A stretch of 64,000 bases of DNA from Flammeovirgaceae bacterium SG7u.111 (GTDB lineage: Bacteria > Bacteroidota > Bacteroidia > Cytophagales > Flammeovirgaceae): positions 4,913,635-4,977,634 of the forward strand of contig CP139021.1 of NCBI GenBank assembly GCA_034044135.1, given 5' to 3'. The translations under genes and the position numbers were made by a program. This document shows, piece after piece, positions 41,732 to 51,103 of the stretch (its first letter is position 1; each line of letters begins with the position of its first letter). Below the pieces are notes generated by a model. It did no database searches. It saw only the letters and a list, made by a program, of their open reading frames with translations, and was not told the origin of the DNA.

Positions 41732-44476
41732 TTATTTTAGTTTGATATTTCTTAATTCGCCTGCCTCAAATTGTTTCTTCTTTTTCCCATAGGAAATGGT
41801 CACCGCCACTTCGTTGTGTAGAAAAAATTCACCTTCTTTTTGTTCCAACACCACGTTTCCTTTTTCAGCTGCAACAATTGCATAGCCATTGGCTGTGAAT
41901 TGCGTTCCATTGCCCATAAATAGCACAAAATCGCCGTTCTTTTCAGTACCAACAAGTGCATAGGCCGCATCCGAAGACTTGTTTTCGTAGCTGGCAAGTG
42001 TTCCTCCGTAAGAAGAGAACACAAAGTCTTCTCGCCCAGAGTTATGGCTTACCTTCACCCCCACAAACTCTTTGCTTCCATTTTCATCTTCAAAGCCTTT
42101 TATGGATGCAATGCTTTTTCCCTCTTCGGAAGTAAAAGGCTCGTACACCGATACAAATGGATGCTCCCACGCTTCACCATGTTGGCGGGCAGTCAAGGTC
42201 AAGTAGGGTGCTTTGCTCACATCATAAGGAAGTCCACCATTTCCACGAAACGCCTTATTTGGTGGTGATTTAATAGAGAAGACTTCCCTTCCTTCAGTTC
42301 CTTTCATCCAAAGATTCATGAACACATCTGCTTCGCCTTCGGGCATATCAATTTTCCACTCCGCTTGGTAATCGTCAGAGGTTCGAATCGAATTTTTATC
42401 CCACATGTAGTCGAGTGCGTATAGGTGACCACCGGCAAATCCCATTTCTTCGCTTGGGGTCAAAGAAAGTGGATTTCCTTTCGCATCCATCACCTGCATG
42501 CTTTGCCCAAGGTTGTGGTAGTAATAATCATGGAATTTATCGCCTTTGTGCTGTTTTTTAGAGCGGAAAATATCAACATAATACCCTGTGGTTTCTCCTG
42601 TTTTCACGATGCTTACCGTTCGGTTCTGATCGCTTCGGGTTTCAGGTTCTAAAAAGAATACATCCGAATATGTGATGTTTGAATAGAAACCTTCTTTTTC
42701 TTCCGCCTTCGGGTATTCGCCCACGAGGTCGAAAGCATGGTAGCTCAACATCTCGGTATAGGAAGAAGCTCCATCGACCATCACAGTATTATGCGCAGGA
42801 AATTGGGAGTAATATTCCAAATAAATAGGCTGAAGATAACTAGCTCCTTTGCCCGGGTCGGCCCCTTGCACAAAGCCTTTTCCGTACAGCTCCATATTAA
42901 TTCCGTTGGCATGCATGTGATTTCCTAGCGAGCCGTTCAAAGAGATCATCATCCCATCTTTGCCTTGACCCATGCGCTGTACATGCCAGCTCACATTGGG
43001 CGCATAAAATGTTTGGGTGATATAATCGCCAATTGTTGCTTTTTCATAGCCAGGGTTTAACTCCAAGGGTTTGCTTGCAAAAAACGAAGAAATATTCCCT
43101 CTGACCCTGCGCTGCCTTGCAGGTTGGTCGGCTTCGGAGTTAAACAAACGGTACATGCCCGTGAACTCCTTTTCCATTTCTTTATCTCCGCTTTTTTGGG
43201 CAATGCGGATCATATCGCTCATTGCATTGGTAGAAAGCAGTCCGTAGTAAGTATCGCCAAAAGCTACAATCTGCCCATTGGGGAACAAATACTGAGGAAG
43301 CATCTTAACAGCCTTTTCCATTACAGAAGTATAGGGCAAAATATTATGATCGAACGTATTTTGGAAGTCGTTGATAAAGTGCGTAAGATCATTGGTTACA
43401 CCAATCGAATATCCCGGACATTCAGCCCATACACCATTTTCTATGTCGTAGCCGTAATCCATAAACTTAGCAAGCGACCACTGACGAGCCGAGGTTACAT
43501 TCAAAATGTAATCGATGTAATACTCACGCCCTTTCCCATCTTCATAGTTTTTGTCGTCTTGCAACACCATGGCAGCTTTCAGGATTATTTTGGCCTGATG
43601 TAAGTTCCAGTTGTTTTGGGGCACTCCATTTTTGATAATCTGATCGTTCCATTTCTTTATGGTCGCATCGTAGATCCCGATTTTATCTGAGTTGTTTTGT
43701 TCGACATATTGATGCAAAAAGTCATACAATTCGGCCGCATCGATTAGGGCATGCTCGTGAATTACCTGAAAACACGTTAGCCCTACCAAGGTTTGGATAT
43801 GCCCATTGAGCAAGTCGATAGGTTCATTGCGGTAATGCATGCCCATCATATAGGTATCGAAAATATCGAAGGCAAATTTGGCGTATCGCTCATCACCTTC
43901 CAGCCAGTAAATAAAGGCGGCATCGCGAGCAAGGGCGATTATCTTTTCATTTATTTTATGAACAATACCACCCGTATTTGCTATTTCAACCCATTCGAAT
44001 GGTTGCCCTTCCTTGGTTTTATTCGGCAAGTACATACCTCGTTCATCGTCCATATACGGCAAAATATCTTCCAGCTTGGGTTGTGCATAACTTGTAGTAT
44101 AATCACGCGAACCTGTAAATTTTACTGTAGGGACAGGTGCTTCACCATCGGCATGTGAGTAATAAATGCCATTTACATACACATTGGCAGCTTTAGTTTT
44201 CCAATACATCTGCAAGCGAGAGGGCATCCATTCCGATGAATCTACATGCTGCTCTACATACTTGTCGATGCGCTGGTGAATGCCTGCCAATACATCCTGT
44301 GCCCATTGTTCATTTTTGACAAGTTCTTCCAAACTAGCTTTCTCCTCTTGCGTGATGTATAAGCGAGGGTAACCTTGTACCAAGTCTGTAGGAAGAGGAA
44401 TTTTGGCAGCTTCCTGCGCCAAAGCCCAGCTTCCTAGCCAAGTTAAAATTAGGGTAATTGTGAGTTTTTTAATCAT
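41732..44476 (-). CDS. Large heparinase II/III-like protein, putative lyase, paralogue 1
   Basis: This 914-residue secreted protein has a Sec signal (about residues 1-20, SWALAQ). An alpha-toroid domain (about 30-450) includes MYWKTKAANVYVNG, SHADGEAPVPTVKFTGSRD and NGVPQNNWNLHQAK. The beta-sandwich (about 490-900) begins with GNHMHANGINMELY (near 517) and contains FPAHNTVMVDGAS. The His and Asn residues in these motifs match the catalytic region of heparinase II/III-type lyases. It is a paralogue of the protein at 55737 over its full length. The size and layout resemble families that include ulvan and glycosaminoglycan lyases, but the exact PL family was not determined. It lies 4 nt after the propeller gene. 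Confidence 0.86.
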   Translation of the reverse strand: MIKKLTITLILTWLGSWALAQEAAKIPLPTDLVQGYPRLYITQEEKASLEELVKNEQWAQDVLAGIHQRIDKYVEQHVDSSEWMPSRLQMYWKTKAANVYVNGIYYSHADGEAPVPTVKFTGSRDYTTSYAQPKLEDILPYMDDERGMYLPNKTKEGQPFEWVEIANTGGIVHKINEKIIALARDAAFIYWLEGDERYAKFAFDIFDTYMMGMHYRNEPIDLLNGHIQTLVGLTCFQVIHEHALIDAAELYDFLHQYVEQNNSDKIGIYDATIKKWNDQIIKNGVPQNNWNLHQAKIILKAAMVLQDDKNYEDGKGREYYIDYILNVTSARQWSLAKFMDYGYDIENGVWAECPGYSIGVTNDLTHFINDFQNTFDHNILPYTSVMEKAVKMLPQYLFPNGQIVAFGDTYYGLLSTNAMSDMIRIAQKSGDKEMEKEFTGMYRLFNSEADQPARQRRVRGNISSFFASKPLELNPGYEKATIGDYITQTFYAPNVSWHVQRMGQGKDGMMISLNGSLGNHMHANGINMELYGKGFVQGADPGKGASYLQPIYLEYYSQFPAHNTVMVDGASSYTEMLSYHAFDLVGEYPKAEEKEGFYSNITYSDVFFLEPETRSDQNRTVSIVKTGETTGYYVDIFRSKKQHKGDKFHDYYYHNLGQSMQVMDAKGNPLSLTPSEEMGFAGGHLYALDYMWDKNSIRTSDDYQAEWKIDMPEGEADVFMNLWMKGTEGREVFSIKSPPNKAFRGNGGLPYDVSKAPYLTLTARQHGEAWEHPFVSVYEPFTSEEGKSIASIKGFEDENGSKEFVGVKVSHNSGREDFVFSSYGGTLASYENKSSDAAYALVGTEKNGDFVLFMGNGTQFTANGYAIVAAEKGNVVLEQKEGEFFLHNEVAVTISYGKKKKQFEAGELRNIKLK

Positions 44477-44480
44477 GATA

Positions 44481-46064
44481 TTAATTTTTAAATGAGATTA
44501 CTACTTTATCTAGTGTCGGTTTTGATTTATTTTCGGTGCTGTCATGGATTTTAACTTCAAACTGAAAACCAAAACCTTTTGGTAAACCAGAAAGGTCCAA
44601 CTGAGCTGGAATTCTCTCTACTTGTTTGGCAAAGCCTTCTACATAGTCATACTGCTCCTTCACCACCTGCCAGTCACTCCATTGGTCAATAGCTCCATCG
44701 TTAGTAGTATCCACGCCTACACGCACTTCAACAGTTTCTACCCACGGTCCTGGGCTTGTATAATCGGTGTTCATTTGTGTAAGTAAATAAAACTGACCTT
44801 CGGCAAATACAATATCCGGATCGGGATGCCCCTGCCCAATGTTACTGCAAAAGGCAAAGGGCTGGTTGATATCGCTAGAAGTAAACCAAGCTACACTCAT
44901 GTCTTTTCTGCCATGCCCCCCTGCCGGATCAAAGTCACAAAATAAATAGTACTGACCGCCAATCGAGATTGAAGCCCAATCGCCATAGGCATTTTGCTCT
45001 GGTTCGTGAATTTCATACTTAGCAAAAGCACGGGTATCGCCTGCTTTAATTCTGTGCTGGGGTACATCTTCAGTTGCTGTTTTCCCAGGAAACCTATCAG
45101 GAGCTTCCTTATGCCAGTGCGGATGAGCATATTCAGCAAATTTTCCTGTCGGATTAGTACGTTCATCCACAGGAGGTTCCACTATTTTAAAATCATTGAT
45201 CCCGTCGGGGCTAATGGCATGAACAGCCAAGGGAGAATCCCAAGCATGGGTAGACGCATCAATAGGCGTCCAGTCTTCGGTGATGATATGAAACTTGCCA
45301 TCAAGGTCCCGAATTACGGCACAGTCGGAACCATCGGTTGGATCTTTGAACACCATTCCCATGTTTTTTCCAGGCTTGCCATCCGTAAGGTCATCATCAA
45401 TATACAGGTGCGGGTCTTGATCGTTCGGAAAGTCATAGTAGAGATAAAGCTTGCCATCTACATATTCGGCGGTAGTTGCCCAACTAGCAAATTTTTCAGA
45501 TACAGCCCCATGATGTACCCAATTTACCATATCCTTACTTTGCCAAGCGTGGTATCCACCTTTCCCGGGTTTTAAACCTCCGGGTGCATCAAACTGGTTT
45601 TCGAAAGGCGTAGTCTTTAGTTTTACATCAAATCCCGCTAGCATGGTATCCTTAGCTTGAAAGGAACCTGCCATCTGGTTTTTACTTTTTCCATACCTTC
45701 CAAACATCCAATAATTTCCATCGCCCAACTGCAAAGCTATTGGAGCGTCGCCTAGGTTCGAAGGACCAACATTACTGATCGGATTCCAGTTTAACCAATC
45801 AGGCGATTGCGACAAGGTTATAGAAGATATCGATTGCTTTTCAGGAAATGATTTGATTGTACTTTGGAAAGTAGCCTCACCTGCTGTAGGCACTGCATTT
45901 CCCTCGGTAATATCCAAATTTGATTTCCCTGCCACATTCGCCTGCCATTCTTGCTGAGAGTCAATTGACCAAACCTCTTCTTGAGGTTTAGAGCCTTTCT
46001 CACATCCAGTCATAACAATTAATAATGTTGCCATTAAAGGCAAAAACCACTTCAACAGTTTCAT
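44481..46064 (-). CDS. GH43/GH117-like beta-propeller lipoprotein, function uncertain
   Basis: This 527-residue lipoprotein (Cys21, IVMTGC) looks like a five-bladed propeller of the GH43/GH32/GH117 type. Blade-like segments include DAPIALQLGDGNYWMFG, GGYHAWQSKDMVNWVHHGA, TAEYVDGKLYLYYDFP, GSDCAVIRDLDGKFHIITEDW, DWASISIGGQYYLFCDFDPAGGHG and GHPDPDIVFAEGQFYLLTQ. Acidic residues at blade starts could be catalytic, but the canonical GH43 triad could not be assigned with certainty. A C-terminal beta-sandwich (about 420-527) follows. The arrangement suggests an exo-glycosidase on a sulfated sugar, or a new propeller family. It lies 5 nt downstream of the sulfatase gene at 46070. Confidence 0.75.
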   Translation of the reverse strand: MKLLKWFLPLMATLLIVMTGCEKGSKPQEEVWSIDSQQEWQANVAGKSNLDITEGNAVPTAGEATFQSTIKSFPEKQSISSITLSQSPDWLNWNPISNVGPSNLGDAPIALQLGDGNYWMFGRYGKSKNQMAGSFQAKDTMLAGFDVKLKTTPFENQFDAPGGLKPGKGGYHAWQSKDMVNWVHHGAVSEKFASWATTAEYVDGKLYLYYDFPNDQDPHLYIDDDLTDGKPGKNMGMVFKDPTDGSDCAVIRDLDGKFHIITEDWTPIDASTHAWDSPLAVHAISPDGINDFKIVEPPVDERTNPTGKFAEYAHPHWHKEAPDRFPGKTATEDVPQHRIKAGDTRAFAKYEIHEPEQNAYGDWASISIGGQYYLFCDFDPAGGHGRKDMSVAWFTSSDINQPFAFCSNIGQGHPDPDIVFAEGQFYLLTQMNTDYTSPGPWVETVEVRVGVDTTNDGAIDQWSDWQVVKEQYDYVEGFAKQVERIPAQLDLSGLPKGFGFQFEVKIHDSTENKSKPTLDKVVISFKN

Positions 46065-46069
46065 AATGA

Positions 46070-47590
46070 TTATTTTTCTCTACTATTCATATGCTTCTTC
46101 CAAATATCAATTTCCGCATCATTTGCTTGGGCAGCTCCAGAAGTACTTCTTCCTTTACCTACCACATTTTCTAATAACCCTACCAGCGAGTCAACTTTTT
46201 GGGGATATTGCTCAACAAGGTTGTCCACCTCCCCTATATCTTCATTTAAGTTATACAATTGTATTTCTGGAAACCCTTCTTCCATTGCTTCAACATCTTT
46301 AGGTGAAGACCAGCCTCCCGACCCTGGCGCCAGCAATAACTTCCAATTGCCCTGGCGGATTGAAAAACGCCCATTTATAGAATGGTGGACTATTTCTTTG
46401 CGTGGGTTATCTACTGGTTTTCCGTAAAGGGCACTCAAAAAGCTCTTGCTGTCCTCTGCATTGTTTTCGGGAATATCAAAAGAAAAATACGCAGCAAAAG
46501 TTGCCATCAAATCCGAAAGGCAAACCAAATGGTTTGAGGTTGAATTAGCTTTAATCTGCTTGGGCCAGCGAACAATAAAAGGTACTCTATGCCCACCATC
46601 CCACAGGTCAGCTTTCGATCCTCGCAACCAAGCACTTGGATAATGTCCCATCGATTGCAGCTTCTCAATATTTGCCGCCTTGGATGTTCCATTGTCGGCA
46701 CTAAAAATAACAATAGTATTCTCACTTAATCCATTGCGCTCTAGCGCTTCAAGGACAGCCCCAACAGAACCGTCGGTTTGGGCAACAAAGTCTCCGTACT
46801 TGCCCAAGTTTGTTTTACCAACCCACTCTTTAGCGGGCACTATGGGGGTATGGGGCGAATTTTGGGCAAAGTAGATAAAGAAAGGCTTGCCAGCTTTAGC
46901 TTCAGCCGCTTTCTGGTCGATCAGCTGAACAACTTCCTTGGTCAGTGTTGGCAACACATCAACCACATCCATCTCTTGAACTATTTCATTGTTTCGAACA
47001 ATGCTGCTCATTGCTCTTGAATGGTGGAAGCCGAAAAAAGAATCAAATCCCCGAGTAACCGGGCCATCGGGAATCATCGTCCCAATAGGTACTTCTGCCA
47101 AGTACTTACCTTTCTTTTTCTTCGGTTTCACATCTTTTAGTTCTTCGGGCACTTCATAGTGATACTCCAAATGCCACTTACCTACCAGCGCCGTGCTATA
47201 CCCTTGCTTTTGAAACAAATGCCCCAAAGTCATTCTATCAGGAGCTATCAACGGTTCTTCTCCTCCCTGAACAACCCCATTTTGCAATCGGGTGCGCCAA
47301 TTGTACCTACCGGTCAACATGGCATACCTAGATGGCGTACAAACCGATGAGCTGGTATGTGCATCGGTAAAAACCATGCCCTCAGAAGCCAATTGGTTGA
47401 GTTTTGGGGTTGGTATTTTGCTCCGTTCCGGATCAAGTGCTTCAATTTCACCATACCCCATATCATCTGCCAAAATCAGGATTACATTGGGTGCTTCATT
47501 TACATTTTTTGGTTTTGGAACACACGACCAACAAAGCCCAATACTGACATAAAATACACACAAAATGTTTCTCAAAAAGCTCAATGACAT
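46070..47590 (-). CDS. Type I sulfatase, lipoprotein (CTPSR type, second copy)
   Basis: This 506-residue sulfatase has a short hydrophobic signal with Cys23 (GLCWSC). The metal-binding region is LADDMGYGE, the formylglycine motif is CTPSR (Cys84) and it runs on into AMLTGRYNWR. GKWHLEYHYEV, AQNSPHTPI and FSADNGTSK follow. It is a close paralogue of the sulfatase at 34988 (same CTPSR-Y and GRYxWR motifs, similar GRFSIRQGNWKL segment). The last residues (AAQANDAEIDIWKKHMNS) have a helical, charged end. Its start is 41 nt after the GH172 stop. Confidence 0.94.
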   Translation of the reverse strand: MSLSFLRNILCVFYVSIGLCWSCVPKPKNVNEAPNVILILADDMGYGEIEALDPERSKIPTPKLNQLASEGMVFTDAHTSSSVCTPSRYAMLTGRYNWRTRLQNGVVQGGEEPLIAPDRMTLGHLFQKQGYSTALVGKWHLEYHYEVPEELKDVKPKKKKGKYLAEVPIGTMIPDGPVTRGFDSFFGFHHSRAMSSIVRNNEIVQEMDVVDVLPTLTKEVVQLIDQKAAEAKAGKPFFIYFAQNSPHTPIVPAKEWVGKTNLGKYGDFVAQTDGSVGAVLEALERNGLSENTIVIFSADNGTSKAANIEKLQSMGHYPSAWLRGSKADLWDGGHRVPFIVRWPKQIKANSTSNHLVCLSDLMATFAAYFSFDIPENNAEDSKSFLSALYGKPVDNPRKEIVHHSINGRFSIRQGNWKLLLAPGSGGWSSPKDVEAMEEGFPEIQLYNLNEDIGEVDNLVEQYPQKVDSLVGLLENVVGKGRSTSGAAQANDAEIDIWKKHMNSREK

Positions 47591-47631
47591 GATGATATTT
47601 TTTTATAATTCAGATTCTTACCCATCCTAAC

Positions 47632-49263
47632 TTATTCCTTTTCAGCTAACTGTGGAACATTCAATGCTTCATTTGCATCAGGCAACCTATTGGTAGTAGT
47701 GCTTGCATCACCGTACCACATCATTCCTACCCCATAGCCCATCTCACAGTCTGTCCAGCTCCAGATCTCCATATCCAATTGGAACGAGCTGCCAAAAGGC
47801 ATTCCATCCAGTGCCCTTGTCCTTGTCTCGGTACTGTAGCCTAAAGTGCTCCGTTCTTTGGAAGTTTTTCTATTCAACTTATTATAAACATTGCACCGTG
47901 GCTGGGCGTGAAAGGAATGTTCGTAAAAATCGGTGCTTCTTCCTCCCCAAGAATATCCGTAATAATCTTCTGTACCTGTGCCAAAAATGGATGGAAAATC
48001 TTCTCCATCTACCCAGATTTTCTCATCACCTTCGCCCCACCATTTTTCTACCGGGTTCATGACCGTAAGGGCATCGCCCACATATACCCCACGACCTTGT
48101 AGAGTTACATAATTCCAGTCGGAAAACGGACGAGTAGATACAGGGTACTGCCCTCGCCACGCCGCATTAAAATACAAGCTTTGTTCGGTCCAGTTATAAT
48201 CTCCCACTACTGCCCTAAGCTCAACCTCGACCTCTTTTTCACCTAGATTTTCAACAGCAATGCTTCCCATTTTTTGGTAAGGCATCACCCACCTACTGTT
48301 CATTATACCATTTTCCAATACTGTATTGTGCCAGCCCTGATAGGGGTTTAGCCCAATCCCTGTCCCAAAAAAGTCGCCAATGGGACACCAAACTGTTTGT
48401 TTTCCATCGAAACTCATTTTCAGCACAACCGACCGGGTAACCGAAGCCGAATCATAATTCGCCAACTTTAGCGAAAGCCTCCTTACAGCCGCTACACCCT
48501 GAGGAAGCTGGATAGATTTTTCTTCGGATGCCCCTAACTTCGCTTTCATCGTCACTTCTTCACCCATTAACACGTTTTCGGGGTTTAACAATTTTTTGCC
48601 CACCTTTTCTGTCAGTTGAGCTGCTGCATTAAAACCGTTAAGCGTAAAGGTTTCAACCGATGTCCCCTCTACATATTCACGATAGGTAAACTGATAAAAG
48701 AAAGGGCGACCTGTAGTAGTGATCTTGCAGCGCTTCGCATAGGGAATGGGGAAAAAAGAAACTGCGGAGCGCAAAGATTTATGGGCAAAAGGATAAGGTA
48801 TCAATCCATCGCCATTCAATAATCCTAGCATGTTACCTTGTAGCGTGGGCTCTTCAGCACCATCGAGATAGATTTTGATCTCTATATCCGCATTAGGCTT
48901 GTCTGGTTTTAAAAATGGCATCCACGTCCGTACAATTGCTCCCGGCCCTTCATGATCCATCAAGACCCATTCTTTTTGCCCATTTTCCTCTTCTATTCGA
49001 ATAAAATTATGGTCTTTCTCATTGGAGTTGAAATCGTGATTGATAAACCAACCAACGGTATCTTCTGGGGTGACCGAAGCGCGGTTATAACTACTTGCCT
49101 GCTTCAGCCTAAAATCGGTAGCTGGAAAACGGGTGATTGCATCTCTGTCTACCATTTCAGCCAATAACGACTCTATGGATACCTTTCCTTTTTCCTCCTT
49201 ACAGGAAAATAAGAAAGTACATAAAAACAAAGCACTAAGTATGATAAAATAATTGTTTTTCAT
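47632..49263 (-). CDS. GH172 (DUF2961) family glycoside hydrolase, lipoprotein
   Basis: This 543-residue lipoprotein (Cys21, LFSC) belongs to the DUF2961 group, now classified as GH172. The diagnostic segment is WWGEGDEKIWVDGEDFPSIFGTGTEDYYGYSWGG (about 404-440), with Glu residues that match the conserved acidic pair of the family. Two jelly-roll halves are suggested by repeated WVLMDHEGPGAIVRTWMP and NYVTLQGRGVYVGD segments. Known GH172 enzymes act on alpha-D-fructofuranosyl or alpha-D-arabinofuranosyl links and form homotrimers or larger rings. A furanosidase in a sulfatase- and fucosidase-rich locus suggests a furanoside side chain, or a new specificity. Confidence 0.9.
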   Translation of the reverse strand: MKNNYFIILSALFLCTFLFSCKEEKGKVSIESLLAEMVDRDAITRFPATDFRLKQASSYNRASVTPEDTVGWFINHDFNSNEKDHNFIRIEEENGQKEWVLMDHEGPGAIVRTWMPFLKPDKPNADIEIKIYLDGAEEPTLQGNMLGLLNGDGLIPYPFAHKSLRSAVSFFPIPYAKRCKITTTGRPFFYQFTYREYVEGTSVETFTLNGFNAAAQLTEKVGKKLLNPENVLMGEEVTMKAKLGASEEKSIQLPQGVAAVRRLSLKLANYDSASVTRSVVLKMSFDGKQTVWCPIGDFFGTGIGLNPYQGWHNTVLENGIMNSRWVMPYQKMGSIAVENLGEKEVEVELRAVVGDYNWTEQSLYFNAAWRGQYPVSTRPFSDWNYVTLQGRGVYVGDALTVMNPVEKWWGEGDEKIWVDGEDFPSIFGTGTEDYYGYSWGGRSTDFYEHSFHAQPRCNVYNKLNRKTSKERSTLGYSTETRTRALDGMPFGSSFQLDMEIWSWTDCEMGYGVGMMWYGDASTTTNRLPDANEALNVPQLAEKE

Positions 49264-49325
49264 TTTCTTACACGAAAGTTCATTATCGACAATTATGGTA
49301 ATCCACCATCAGCTTTCACATTTGC

Positions 49326-50978
49326 CTACCAGAAATCATTGCCCTTCTCTACCTGCATATTTTTGTAGATATCTATGTACTGCTGATCCAATTCTGGCGA
49401 ATCTTTGTACTGTTCCCTTAGTGCTGTGAGCTTTACCTTAAGGCTATCTACTACCTCGGCATACTTAGGATTGGAGTAAACGTTGTTCATTTCCATTGGG
49501 TCGTTTAAGCGATCATACAGCTCCCACTCGTCCACATCGTAATAAAAATGCGCCAGCTTAAATTCCTTGGTAACAATGCCATAATGCCTTTTTACCATGT
49601 GTACGCTGGGATATTCGTAATAGTGGTAGTAAACTGCATCTCGGTTCCATTTCTCTTTTTCCCCAACCAAAAGTGGTATGAGACTTTCGCCTTGCATATC
49701 GTCTGGTGCTTGGATATCCGCCGCTCCCAGTAAAGTTTGTGCAAAATCAAGGTTTTGAACCATCTCATTTTCTACTGAGCCAGCCTTCACTTTTTCTGGC
49801 CAACGGATAAGAAGTGGTGTCTTAAATGATTCGTCGTAAATAAATCGCTTATCGAACCAACCATGTTCGCCCAAATAAAAACCTTGGTCAGATGTATATA
49901 CCACAATCGTATTTTCAGCCAAACCACTTTCATCTAGGTATTCCAGCACTCGTCCCACATTATCATCTACTGAAGAGATACACGCCAAATAGTCTTGCAT
50001 ATAGCGTTGGTATTTCCACTGCATTTTCTCCTCCTCGGTCATCTGTGGCCAGTTTTCTTCAAAAGCTTTATTGATCGAATCCAACACTACGTCATACTCC
50101 GCTTTTTGGGCAGCATTTGCTCTCCCATATGGTCCATAAAATCCATTATCAAACTCTTCGACCACAGGTTTTACTTTGTCGCCCATTCGCTCTAATGTTT
50201 CTGGACGAATTTTGCTATCGTGGCTGTACATCATATGGGTAAGTAGGTTCATCTCTGCTGTATTGGCAGCCTCTCCACGGTTTTTGTAATCGTCAAAAAG
50301 CGTTTCTGGTAATGGAAATTCCTTTTTGGTAAACTCCTTGAATTTGTCAGGTTGAGGCCACCAAGGGCGGTGCGGAGCTTTGTGCAGGTACATCATCATA
50401 AACGGCTTTTCGTCGTCCCTTTTTTTAAGCCAATCAAGCGTCAAATCTGTAATGATGTCAGTTACATACCCCATTATTGTGGTATCTCCTCTGGGGGTAT
50501 TGAAATCGGGGTTTAGATAAAAACCTTGATCTGGCAAAATCATAAATTCATCTACACCCTTTGGGTTATTTCCGAAATGCAACTTTCCAAACATGGCTGT
50601 CTGATAGCCATTTTGCTGGAAAATCTGTGGGAAAGTAACCTGCGTGGTATCAAACGGCATCAAGTTGTCAATTTTCCCATTGATGTGGGTATGCTTTCCC
50701 GTGAGGATTGTTGCCCTAGATGGGGCACAGATGGAGTTGCTCACACAGGCATTGGTAAATAGCATGCCTTCATCCGCCAACCGATCTATATTTGGTGTTT
50801 GGATCAGCTTGTTATCATATGCACTGATAGCCTGATAAGCATGGTCATCCGACATAATGAATAGGATGTTAGGCCTACTATCCTTCACTGGAATTTCATT
50901 CTTCTGAGCGCAAGAAATCAGTGCAAAACTGATCAAGCAACAATAAAAGTATGTTTTCATCATTTTCTTATATTTCAT
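49326..50978 (-). CDS. Type I sulfatase, lipoprotein (CAPSR type, iduronate-2-sulfatase-like)
   Basis: This 550-residue sulfatase has a lipoprotein signal (Cys23, ALISC). It shows MSDDHAYQA and the formylglycine motif CAPSR (Cys84) with ATILTGKHTHING. GKLHFGN stands where others have GKWHLG, LHKAPHRPWWP supplies His residues, and YTSDQGFYLGEHGWFDKRFIYDESFKTPLLIRWP is typical of the heparan/iduronate sulfatase branch. The truncated sulfatase at the right edge has the same SDNGRFQGSHGLFDKCLLYEES arrangement, so the two are related. ATG 50978 and a second ATG 15 nt inside are both possible starts. Confidence 0.94.
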   Translation of the reverse strand: MKYKKMMKTYFYCCLISFALISCAQKNEIPVKDSRPNILFIMSDDHAYQAISAYDNKLIQTPNIDRLADEGMLFTNACVSNSICAPSRATILTGKHTHINGKIDNLMPFDTTQVTFPQIFQQNGYQTAMFGKLHFGNNPKGVDEFMILPDQGFYLNPDFNTPRGDTTIMGYVTDIITDLTLDWLKKRDDEKPFMMMYLHKAPHRPWWPQPDKFKEFTKKEFPLPETLFDDYKNRGEAANTAEMNLLTHMMYSHDSKIRPETLERMGDKVKPVVEEFDNGFYGPYGRANAAQKAEYDVVLDSINKAFEENWPQMTEEEKMQWKYQRYMQDYLACISSVDDNVGRVLEYLDESGLAENTIVVYTSDQGFYLGEHGWFDKRFIYDESFKTPLLIRWPEKVKAGSVENEMVQNLDFAQTLLGAADIQAPDDMQGESLIPLLVGEKEKWNRDAVYYHYYEYPSVHMVKRHYGIVTKEFKLAHFYYDVDEWELYDRLNDPMEMNNVYSNPKYAEVVDSLKVKLTALREQYKDSPELDQQYIDIYKNMQVEKGNDFW

Positions 50979-51103
50979 TTCTAGTTTACTTGGTTAATAT
51001 ACATGGCAAAACCCCGGAATTAAATCCTAGGCAAAGCGCACTGCAATTCCGTAATCGTTCTTCAAAGCCCAATCTGAATAGCGTTGGCTTCCCATCCATT
51101 CTA

